A DNA stretch of 64,000 nucleotides from Deltaproteobacteria bacterium (GTDB lineage: Bacteria; Desulfobacterota; Syntrophia; Syntrophales; UBA5619): NCBI GenBank assembly GCA_021372695.1, contig JAJFTY010000239.1, positions 76,851 to 140,850 on the forward strand, written 5' to 3'. The notes beneath the pieces were generated by a model that made no database searches, was not told the origin of the DNA, and saw only the letters and a list, made by a program, of their open reading frames with translations. Positions 18,538 to 25,991 of this stretch are shown piece after piece (the stretch's first letter is position 1; every line of letters begins with the position of its first letter). The translations under genes and the position numbers were made by a program.

Positions 18538-19605
18538 TCAAAGAAATTCCACTCCGGTTTTGGTCCTTTTTCGGCCTCCGCTGCCCCGGCCGATTCTTCT
18601 GTGCCGCCGTTGGATGTCGTCCTGCAATCTTCGGAGGAATGCAGTGAGATCCATGGCCTTCTCCCGACCCGGATAGATCTCGTAATGGCGGCGATAGAGA
18701 GGTGGCGTAAAGTCGGGCATGACGACGTTGGCACCGCCCTCGAGGGCGCGGGTCCGTCCCTCTGCATCGAGGACCCCCAGGGCGGTGGTGGCCGGGAGAT
18801 TGGCCGTCTTCATCATGAGGCGGGCCACGGCCAGGACCTTCAGGGTCATGAAAAGGTCTCCCGCCGGTGCGGCGGAGAGCGGGGTTTGCGGGTGGGGGAG
18901 GAAGGGGCCGATCCCGAGCATGTCCGCATCGAGACCCTTCATCAGCAGCAGATCGTCCGCCAGAGCTTGCGGACTCTGATCCGGAAGTCCGACGATGTTT
19001 CCCGTCCCGACCTCATAGCCGAGTTCCCGAAGATCGGTGAGGCAGCGGAGACGGTCGTGGAGACGCCTCCCCGGGCGCAGCCGACGGTACAACTGCTCTG
19101 ACGCCGTTTCGAACTTGAGGAGGTACCGGTCGGCGCCCGACTCGCGGAAGACCCGGTACTCCTCTCTGGTCCTCTCGCCGATGGAGAGGGTGATGGCCAG
19201 ATCGGTTTCTTCCTTGACCCTTTTCAGGAGCGAGCAGAGACGATCCGGCGTGAAATAGGGATCCTCGCCCGACTGAAGGACCACCGTTCCGATCCCCTCG
19301 TCCCGGACCCGCCGGGCCGCGGAGAGGATCTCCTCCTCCTGCATGCGGTAGCGCCGAAGCTGCGCGTTCGACCGCCGGAGCCCGCAGTAGAGACACTCCT
19401 GGACGCAAACGTTCGAGAATTCGATGATCCCGCGGAGAAAGATCTCATCGCCGACGCCAGCTTCGCGGGCGGCATCCGCGGCCGGAAACAGCGTCTCCCG
19501 CGCCTCCGCCTCGGAGAGCCCGAGGAGTCGAATGATCTCCTCCCGGTGCGGAACGGCTTCCCCGAACGCACCGGGTGAAAAGGGGGAGGTGCCGGTTTCA
19601 GACAT
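18538..19605 (-). CDS. hydE: [FeFe]-hydrogenase maturase HydE (radical SAM)
   Basis: A 355-residue radical SAM enzyme that acts on the HydG-derived Fe(CO)2(CN)cysteine synthon during H-cluster assembly. The SAM cluster motif is CVQECLYC in EFSNVCVQECLYCGLR, followed by QSGEDPYFTP and the conserved IGERTREEY and GADRYLLKFET stretches. The ATG at 19605 has GAGGG upstream and overlaps the hydG stop by 8 bases; the frame is open to 19689, but that extension is unlike HydE. Last gene of the aspA-hydF-TM1266-hydG-hydE unit. Confidence 0.95.
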   Translation of the reverse strand: MSETGTSPFSPGAFGEAVPHREEIIRLLGLSEAEARETLFPAADAAREAGVGDEIFLRGIIEFSNVCVQECLYCGLRRSNAQLRRYRMQEEEILSAARRVRDEGIGTVVLQSGEDPYFTPDRLCSLLKRVKEETDLAITLSIGERTREEYRVFRESGADRYLLKFETASEQLYRRLRPGRRLHDRLRCLTDLRELGYEVGTGNIVGLPDQSPQALADDLLLMKGLDADMLGIGPFLPHPQTPLSAAPAGDLFMTLKVLAVARLMMKTANLPATTALGVLDAEGRTRALEGGANVVMPDFTPPLYRRHYEIYPGREKAMDLTAFLRRLQDDIQRRHRRIGRGSGGRKRTKTGVEFL

Positions 19606-21001
19606 AGAGATCCCTCTCGCCCGACTCCAGTTTTGCCAGGCGGGCCGTGACGGTCCGGCGGGTTCCGGCACCTTCGGTCTCCGCGACAAGCCGCTCGATC
19701 AACTCTTCCCCGGCCGCTCTGGTCTCCGGGGAGGCGTAATCGAGCAAGTATTCCCTGAAGGTCAGGATCGCATTCGTCCGGCAGAACTTCTGGATCAGTC
19801 CGGGTTTGGCCAGGTCCATGAAGTCTTTTCCGACGCGTCCCAACCGATAGCAGGCCGTGCAGAAGCTCGGGATGTGGCCCATGCCGGTGATGTCATGGAC
19901 CACCTCGTCCAGGGTCCGGGTATCACCCAGGTTGAACTGGGCTGCCCGGAAGCGTTCGCTGGACTCCTTCTCGTAGCCGCCCGGGTCGGTCCGCGAACCG
20001 GCGCTGATCTGGGAGACGCCCAGGTTGAAAAGCTCGTTGCGCAGTTCGGGGGATTCGCGCGTGGACATGATCATCCCGGTGTAAGGGACGGCCAGGCGCA
20101 GAATCGCGACCAGGGTCTTGAACTCCTCGTCGCCGACGGGGGCGGGCGGCGTGATCGCCGCGGGCGCGTTCATGGCCGGCTGCAGGCGCGGGATGGAGAG
20201 GGTGTGCGGGCCGACGCCGCAATCCTTTTCCAACTGCTTCGCGTGGGAGAGCATGCCGAGCACCTCGTAGCGGTAGTCGTGCAGCCCGAAGAGAGCGCCC
20301 AGGCCGACGTCGCTGATCCCCCCCTCCTGGGCTCGGTGCATGGCGGTTACCCGCCAGGCGAAGTCCGCCTTGGGCCCGCGGGGGTGCATCTTCTTGTAGG
20401 TTTCGTGATGGTAGGTCTCCTGGAACAGGACATAGGTCCCGATTTTCGTCTCCTTCAACCGCCTGAATTCCGGCACGGTCAGGGGGGCGATCTCGACGTT
20501 GATTCGGCGGATCTCCCCGCCTTTCTCGGTCTTGACGGCGTAGGCCGCCTCGATCGCTTCGGTGAAGTAGTCCAGGCTCGACCGGCTCGGGTGCTCGCCG
20601 CAGAGCATCAGGAGCCGCTTGTGCCCTTCACGCTCCAGAACCCGGACCTCGTTTTCGATCTGCTCCATGGTCAAGGCGACCCGGGTCAACTCCTTGTTGC
20701 TCCGGCGGAAGCCGCAGTAGAGGCAGTCGTTGGAGCAGTGGTTGGCAATGTACAGGGGGGCAAATAGGACGAGCCGGTTGCCGTAGATGTCCTGCTTGAT
20801 TTTCCGGGCGGCCTGTCGGATCATGCCGATCAGTTCCGGATCCGACGTCTGCAGAAGCGCCGCCGCCTCTTTCAGGTCGAGGCCCTTGAGTTCTCCGGCC
20901 TTGGCGATGATCGCCTCGACCTGAGCCCTTTCGGGACGGGCTGCTCCGTTCAAAAGTTCCTCGATTTTTGCATCATCAATAAAGTCTTTGTGGTCGTTCA
21001 T
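19598..21001 (-). CDS. hydG: [FeFe]-hydrogenase maturase HydG (tyrosine lyase)
   Basis: A 467-residue radical SAM enzyme that splits tyrosine to make CO and cyanide on iron for the H-cluster. The N-terminal SAM motif is CSNDCLYC (in IANHCSNDCLYCGFRR). The C-terminal auxiliary cluster ligands are visible as CTACYRLGRVGKDF...CRTNA. The start at ATG 21001 has AAAGGA upstream. It follows the TM1266-like regulator by 13 bases and overlaps hydE, implying coupled translation. Confidence 0.97.
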   Translation of the reverse strand: MNDHKDFIDDAKIEELLNGAARPERAQVEAIIAKAGELKGLDLKEAAALLQTSDPELIGMIRQAARKIKQDIYGNRLVLFAPLYIANHCSNDCLYCGFRRSNKELTRVALTMEQIENEVRVLEREGHKRLLMLCGEHPSRSSLDYFTEAIEAAYAVKTEKGGEIRRINVEIAPLTVPEFRRLKETKIGTYVLFQETYHHETYKKMHPRGPKADFAWRVTAMHRAQEGGISDVGLGALFGLHDYRYEVLGMLSHAKQLEKDCGVGPHTLSIPRLQPAMNAPAAITPPAPVGDEEFKTLVAILRLAVPYTGMIMSTRESPELRNELFNLGVSQISAGSRTDPGGYEKESSERFRAAQFNLGDTRTLDEVVHDITGMGHIPSFCTACYRLGRVGKDFMDLAKPGLIQKFCRTNAILTFREYLLDYASPETRAAGEELIERLVAETEGAGTRRTVTARLAKLESGERDLYV

Positions 21002-21014
21002 CTCTTTCCTTTCT

Positions 21015-21263
21015 CTAGACTTTGGTGAGCGCCGATTTTACTTCGACGCCCGCCAGGGATCCCAATTTGCCGGTCAATGCCCCGATCTCGTCATTGGACG
21101 CGTGCACGATCAGGGCGATGATGTGGAGGGATTTTGGGCTGTACGGAAGCCCCATCCTCCCGATAATGACGTCTCCGTATTCGCCCAGGATCGCATTGAC
21201 CTGCGACGCCTGGATGGTGCGGTTGGTGATGATGATGGTTATGGTTCCTATTCGTTTCGACAT
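21015..21263 (-). CDS. TM1266-family putative iron-only hydrogenase system regulator
   Basis: An 82-residue protein with an ACT/NikR-C-like pattern: IGTITIIITNRTIQASQVNAIL, then YGDVIIGRMGLPY, then SLHIIALIVHASNDEI and GVEVKSAL. This matches the TM1266 family, which lies in many [FeFe]-hydrogenase maturation operons; its ligand and mode of action are not established. It lies 3 bases after hydF and 13 before hydG, so it is certainly co-transcribed. Confidence 0.88.
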   Translation of the reverse strand: MSKRIGTITIIITNRTIQASQVNAILGEYGDVIIGRMGLPYSPKSLHIIALIVHASNDEIGALTGKLGSLAGVEVKSALTKV

Positions 21264-21266
21264 GTT

Positions 21267-22556
21267 TCACCTCTCGCTATTGCGTGGCCCGTTCCCCCGC
21301 GGGCGTCTGTGAATTTCGTCGATCTGCCGGTCGAAGGCGATCAGCGCCGAAGGGAAGGGGGAAAGGACCCTTCGGATCACCCCCTGGGTGAAGGAGATGG
21401 CCAGGCCGTAGTTGGTGATGGGGACGGATGCCTCCTTCGCGGCCTGGAGACGGGAAAGCATCTCCCGGCGGGTCAGCATGCAGCCGCCGCAATGGATGAT
21501 CAGGCGATATTGATCGAGTCCGTCGGGGTAATCCCGGCCGGCCGCGGTATCGATCTGGAGTTCCCCTCCGACGTACTGGGTCAGCCAGCGCGGAATCTTG
21601 ACCCGCCCGATGTCGTCCTGGAGCGGATGGTGGGAACAGGCCTCGGCGATCAGGACCCGATCGCCCGGACGCAGGGCCTCGATGGCTGCCGCCCCGGCTG
21701 CGGCTACGGACAGGTTTCCCTTCTGGCGGGCGAAGAGGATGGAGAAGGTCGTGCAGGGAATCTCCCTGGCGACGTCGGCCGACACCTTCAGGATGACCTG
21801 GGAGTCGCAGACGGCTAGGTCCGGCTTCCGGTTGAGGCAGGCCAGGGTGGCGGCAAGTTCCCTCTCCTTGACGATCAGGACCGACGCGTCGTTATCCAGG
21901 GCGTCCCGGATCGTCTGGACCTGGGGGAGTATCAGACGCCCCTTCGGGGCCTGCAGATCGATCGGAACGACCAGAACCGCGAGCCCTCCCGGCGGCAGGA
22001 GATCGCCGATCAAGGTCGGCGTCTCGATCACGTCGTCGGGGGCCATCTCGATCAAGTGGCGCTTGATCTGCTCCATGGCCTTTTCCCGGCCTGCGGGATC
22101 GAGGCAGGAAAGGGTGGCGACGCGGCCGGTCTCGCGCATCAACCGCTCAATGAATACCGGGGAGGGCGCGCCGAGGTCGACCTTGTTGACGACAGTCAGG
22201 AGGGGGATCTTCCGTTTTTCCGCCTCGGCCCAGACACCGGCTTCATAGGGCGTCCACTGCTCCGGTTCCGTGACCAGGAGGATGCAGTCGGCCCGCTCGA
22301 AGATCCTCTGAGTTTTCTTCAGACGGGCTTCGGCCAGTTCCGAGACGTCGTCCAGGCCGGCCGTGTCGAGGAAGAGCACGGGGCCCAGCGGCAGCAGCTC
22401 GGCCGCCTTTTCGACGACGTCGGTGGTGGTCCCCGCCACGGGGGAGGTGATCGCGATCTCCTGTCCGATCAGGTAATTCAAAAGACTCGACTTGCCGACA
22501 TTCGTCCTGCCGAAGATGGCGATGTGCAGTCTATTTCCCTTGGGTGTCGTATCCAT
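21267..22556 (-). CDS. hydF: [FeFe]-hydrogenase maturation GTPase HydF
   Basis: A 429-residue scaffold that assembles the [2Fe] subcluster and hands it to apo-HydA. The N-terminal GTPase domain shows P-loop GRTNVGKSSLLNYL, FLDTAGLDD (G3) and VVNKVDLG (G4). The C-terminal domain has the [4Fe-4S] ligands in EACSHH and HCGGCML. The start overlaps the 3' end of aspA by 26 bases, so translation is probably coupled. Confidence 0.96.
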   Translation of the reverse strand: MDTTPKGNRLHIAIFGRTNVGKSSLLNYLIGQEIAITSPVAGTTTDVVEKAAELLPLGPVLFLDTAGLDDVSELAEARLKKTQRIFERADCILLVTEPEQWTPYEAGVWAEAEKRKIPLLTVVNKVDLGAPSPVFIERLMRETGRVATLSCLDPAGREKAMEQIKRHLIEMAPDDVIETPTLIGDLLPPGGLAVLVVPIDLQAPKGRLILPQVQTIRDALDNDASVLIVKERELAATLACLNRKPDLAVCDSQVILKVSADVAREIPCTTFSILFARQKGNLSVAAAGAAAIEALRPGDRVLIAEACSHHPLQDDIGRVKIPRWLTQYVGGELQIDTAAGRDYPDGLDQYRLIIHCGGCMLTRREMLSRLQAAKEASVPITNYGLAISFTQGVIRRVLSPFPSALIAFDRQIDEIHRRPRGNGPRNSER

Positions 22557-23964
22557 TTTTCCGGTATCCTAACATTGTGAGGTGATGGGGCGAGAGAACC
22601 TGTTCGGTGAGCTCTTTCCCCAGTTCTTCTTCCAGAAAGGAGCGGATATCAGAGTGATTGCCCCCGCCCGCTTTCTGCGTCCGTTCGAGGTCTGTGTATT
22701 CCCGGATCAGCGCCGTTGCCCTCTCGTAGCCGATGAAGGGCAGAAGGGCGGTGATGATCGTCGGGCTTTGGTCGACAAACCCACGGCACCGCTCCTTATC
22801 CGCTGTTACGTTCCCGACATGTCCGGCCAGAATGGCAGACGCGGCTGCCAGAAGGTCGATCTCATCGAGGAAGAGGTCGGCGATCAGCGGGAGGAACTCG
22901 TTGATCTGGCAGCTTCCCCGGGCAGCTGCGTCACAGATTCCCACGTCATTGGCCATCGCCCTGAGGCCTGCCTGACTGACGGCCTCCGGGATCACCGGGT
23001 TGACCTTCCCGGGCATGATGGAGGAGCCGGCCTGGACCGGCGGAAGGCGGATCTCGCCGAGGAGGTTGAGCAGCCGGAGGTCGCCCGAGATCTTGACGAG
23101 GTTGGCGGCATGGGCCTTCACGATCCCCGAAACTTCCACGAAGGCGTCCGCGTTGGCGGTCTCTCCGGTGAGGTTCTCCCCCCGGGAAAGGCCCAGCCCC
23201 GTGACCTCCCGGAGCTTTTCGATGACCAGGAAGATGTAGTCCCGCGGGGCTGTGAGTCCCGTGCCGACGGCCGTACCGCCAAGGTTGACGACCCGGAGAC
23301 GCTCCTCGCCTTTGAAGGTCCTCCAGCGATCGCGGGAGAAAGCCTCCGAAAAAGCGGCGAATTCCGCTCCCAGGGTCATGGGAACGGCTTCCTGAAGCTC
23401 CGTCCGTCCAATCTTGACGATCGGCGCGAAGCTCTTTTCCTTCTCCTGGAAGACCCCCTGGAGCGCAGCGATCGCCGCTGAGAGGCGCCGAAGGCCGAAG
23501 ATGGCCGCGACCCGGAGGGCGGTCGGGTAGACGTCGTTGGTCGACTGATGGAGGTTCACCGTTTCCAGAGGGTGAACCAGGCGGTAATCGCCCCGGCGCC
23601 CGCCGAGGAGTTCGATGGCCCGGTTGGCGACCACCTCGTTGACATTCATGTTCGTGGAGGTTCCGGCCCCGCCCTGGAGGGCATCCACGGGGAACTGGTC
23701 GGCGAGACCCCCCGCCGCGATTTCGTCGCAGGCCGCGGCGATGGCTTTGCCCCTGTCCGCGTCGAGGTATCCCAACTCCGCATTGGCCGCTGCGCAGGCC
23801 TTCTTGACCTGCGCCAGCGCCCCGATCAGGGCGGGGTTGACCCGCCTGCCGCTCAGCGGGAAATTCGCGATCGCCCGCTGGGTGTGGATGCCCCAGTAGG
23901 CCGAGGCCGGCACCTCCAGTACGCCGAGGAGATCTGCCTCCGTTCTGTTCTTCAGGAATTCCAT
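22531..23964 (-). CDS. aspA: Aspartate ammonia-lyase
   Basis: A 477-residue fumarase/aspartase superfamily enzyme converting aspartate to fumarate and ammonia. It has the superfamily signature GSSIMPGKVNP and the conserved GGAGTSTNMNVNEV and HQSTNDVYPTA stretches. The frame opens at GTG 23982, but ATG 23964 with AAGGA just upstream is preferred. It overlaps hydF and heads the maturation operon. Aspartase genes recur beside hydEFG, and ammonia is a proposed input for the bridging dithiomethylamine ligand, so a role in H-cluster assembly is likely (inference). A fumarase role is less likely given this context. Confidence 0.92.
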   Translation of the reverse strand: MEFLKNRTEADLLGVLEVPASAYWGIHTQRAIANFPLSGRRVNPALIGALAQVKKACAAANAELGYLDADRGKAIAAACDEIAAGGLADQFPVDALQGGAGTSTNMNVNEVVANRAIELLGGRRGDYRLVHPLETVNLHQSTNDVYPTALRVAAIFGLRRLSAAIAALQGVFQEKEKSFAPIVKIGRTELQEAVPMTLGAEFAAFSEAFSRDRWRTFKGEERLRVVNLGGTAVGTGLTAPRDYIFLVIEKLREVTGLGLSRGENLTGETANADAFVEVSGIVKAHAANLVKISGDLRLLNLLGEIRLPPVQAGSSIMPGKVNPVIPEAVSQAGLRAMANDVGICDAAARGSCQINEFLPLIADLFLDEIDLLAAASAILAGHVGNVTADKERCRGFVDQSPTIITALLPFIGYERATALIREYTDLERTQKAGGGNHSDIRSFLEEELGKELTEQVLSPHHLTMLGYRKNGYDTQGK

Positions 23965-23986
23965 ATCTTCCTTGCTCTTCACGGCC

Positions 23987-24026
23987 GTAAAAAAAAGAGG
24001 TTTGACCTAAGGAGACCAAACCTCTT
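23987..24026 (-). terminator. Intrinsic terminator between hydA and aspA
   Basis: On the minus strand a 10-bp stem (24026-24017 with 24004-23995) with a 12-base loop is followed by a run of eight T (23994-23987). This is a classical Rho-independent terminator. It ends only about 22 bases before the aspA start codon, leaving no room for a promoter between them. It separates the structural from the maturation genes or acts as an attenuator. Confidence 0.85.
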
Positions 24027-24115
24027 CGTGCAAACGTCTGAAGCTTTCATCCCCCTTGAGGTCAGCCGTTTTCCGGCCTTCCTCGCAGGCACCCGATCAT
24101 CGATTTTGTGAAACC

Positions 24116-25870
24116 CTATGCCTTGTGGGGCACGTCCTCGCCGCGTTTCGTGTAATGCGTGTGCAGCAGCTCATGGGACTTGTGTCCCAGAGGCTCCTTC
24201 AGGAAGGTCTCATAGATCTTCGTGATGGACGGGTTCTCATGGGACTGCCGCTTGGCCTGGACTTGGCCGTCATCCTTGTAGAGCGCGCCGGCCCGGAGCT
24301 TGCGGATTTCGTTGTTGGTCGGGATCGGCTCGCCGCCGCCGGCAACGCATCCCCCGGGGCAGCACATGATCTCGATGAAGGCATAATCCGCCTTGCCCTC
24401 CCGGATCTTGTCCATCACCTTGCGGGCGTTTCCCAGGCCGTGGGCCACCGCCACCTTCACGTCTCCCAGGGCGCCGACCTTGACGGTCGCCTCCTTGACC
24501 CCTTCCAGGCCTCGGACCGGGGTGATGTCGAGGCTGGGCAGGTTCTCGCCGGTCACCACGGCATAAACGGTCCTGAGGGCAGCCTCCATGACCCCGCCCG
24601 TCGCCCCGAAGATGGTCGCGGCGCCGGAGTACTCACCCATCGGGGCGTCGTACTCCCCCTCCGGGAGGTTCAAAAAGTCGATTCCCGCCTCCTTGATCAT
24701 CCGGGCCAGTTCGCGGGTGGTGAGCACGCAATCCACATCCCGGTAGCCGCTCGCGTTCATCTCCGGCCGAGCAGACTCGAACTTCTTGGCCGTGCAGGGC
24801 ATGATGGATACGGAGACGATGCTCTTCGGGTCGATGCCGGCGGTCTGGGCGTAGTAGGTCTTGGCCAGGGCGCCGAACATCTGCTGGGGGGACTTGCAGG
24901 TGGAGAGGTGGTCCAGCAGGTCGGGATAGAAGTGCTCGCAAAACTTGATCCAGCCCGGACTGCACGAGGTGATCATCGGGAGTTTCCCTCCCTCCTTGAC
25001 CCTCTTGAGCAGTTCATTCCCCTCTTCGATGATCGTGAGGTCGGCGGTGAAATTGGTGTCGAAGACCTTCGCGAAGCCGAGCTGGCGGAGGGCGGCGATC
25101 ATCTTGCCGGTGACCAGCGTTCCCGGGGGGAGGCCGAACTCCTCGCCGAGGGCGGCCCGGATCGCTGGCGCCTCCTGGACGATGACGTGCTTTCCGGGGT
25201 CCTGGAGGGCTTGCCATACCTCGTCGACCTGGTCCTTCTCATAGAGCGCGCCCACGGGGCAGACCATGATGCACTGGCCGCAGGCGATGCAGTTCGATTC
25301 GACCAGGGGCAGGTCGAATGCGGGGACCACCCTCACCTTGCTGCCGCGGTGGGATGGGGTCAGGACGCTCACCGTCTGGACCTGCTCGCACACGGTGACG
25401 CAGCGATGGCAGTTGATGCACTTGCGGCCGTCGCGAACGATCGACGGGCTCGAATGGTCGATCAGCTTCTCCCGCGAGTATTCGGGTACGTCGAAACGGA
25501 CGCGTTTGAGGCCCACCGCTTCGGCCACCTTCTGCAGTTCGCAGCTGCCGTTGCGGACGCAGTAATTGCATTCCGTGGGATGGTTCGCGAGCAGGAGCTC
25601 GACGACCATCTTACGGGCCATCCGGACCCTTTCGCTGTTGGTCCTGACGACCATCCCCTCGGAGACGGGGTGGACGCAGGAGGCGATCAGGCTGCGCTGC
25701 CCCTTCACCTCGGTCATGCAGACCCGGCACGCGCCGGGTGTGTGGTTGAGCTCCGCAGAGGCGCAGAGGGTCGGGATTTTGATGCCGATGGTCTTGGCCG
25801 CGTCCAGAATCGTGGTGCCGGCCTCGACGGAAACGGGCTTATCGTCAATGGTCAATGACACGAGAGCCAT
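24116..25870 (-). CDS. hydA: [FeFe]-hydrogenase catalytic subunit (HydA, trimeric/bifurcating type)
   Basis: A 584-residue cytoplasmic hydrogenase. The N-terminus holds a [2Fe-2S] domain (PTLCASA, GACRVC), a His-ligated cluster (HPTECNYCVRNGSCELQ) and two [4Fe-4S] motifs (CINCHRCVTVC, CIACGQCIMVCPVG). The H-cluster domain has L1 TSCSPGW, L2 MPCTAKKFE and L3 EIMCCPGGCVAGGGEP. L1 carries Ser where many relatives have a second Cys (TSCCPxW). NuoE- and NuoF-like partners upstream indicate a HydABC complex linking H2 to ferredoxin and NAD(P)H. The start has GGAGG six bases upstream. A stable hairpin precedes the gene and a terminator follows. Confidence 0.96.
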   Translation of the reverse strand: MALVSLTIDDKPVSVEAGTTILDAAKTIGIKIPTLCASAELNHTPGACRVCMTEVKGQRSLIASCVHPVSEGMVVRTNSERVRMARKMVVELLLANHPTECNYCVRNGSCELQKVAEAVGLKRVRFDVPEYSREKLIDHSSPSIVRDGRKCINCHRCVTVCEQVQTVSVLTPSHRGSKVRVVPAFDLPLVESNCIACGQCIMVCPVGALYEKDQVDEVWQALQDPGKHVIVQEAPAIRAALGEEFGLPPGTLVTGKMIAALRQLGFAKVFDTNFTADLTIIEEGNELLKRVKEGGKLPMITSCSPGWIKFCEHFYPDLLDHLSTCKSPQQMFGALAKTYYAQTAGIDPKSIVSVSIMPCTAKKFESARPEMNASGYRDVDCVLTTRELARMIKEAGIDFLNLPEGEYDAPMGEYSGAATIFGATGGVMEAALRTVYAVVTGENLPSLDITPVRGLEGVKEATVKVGALGDVKVAVAHGLGNARKVMDKIREGKADYAFIEIMCCPGGCVAGGGEPIPTNNEIRKLRAGALYKDDGQVQAKRQSHENPSITKIYETFLKEPLGHKSHELLHTHYTKRGEDVPHKA

Positions 25871-25900
25871 GTTTATCCTCCAATTACTCCTATATTGTTA

Positions 25901-25933
25901 GGGCAGAGGTATGGCACAACCATACCTCTGCCC
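25901..25933 (-). other. Stable intercistronic hairpin between hydB and hydA
   Basis: A perfect 14-bp stem (25901-25914 with 25920-25933) with a 5-base loop lies in the 121-base gap between the hydB stop and the hydA start. No U-tract follows on the minus strand, so it is more likely an RNA-processing or stability element that tunes HydA:HydB ratio than a terminator. Confidence 0.6.
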
Positions 25934-25991
25934 GTTTGAGTCATGACGGCAGGTCCGAACATCCCTGCTCTCAGCGATCCCCGGCCGGGGA

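Noticed and set aside
24056..25858. 600-codon open frame on the plus strand
   Set aside because: Antisense shadow of hydA; no recognisable domain.
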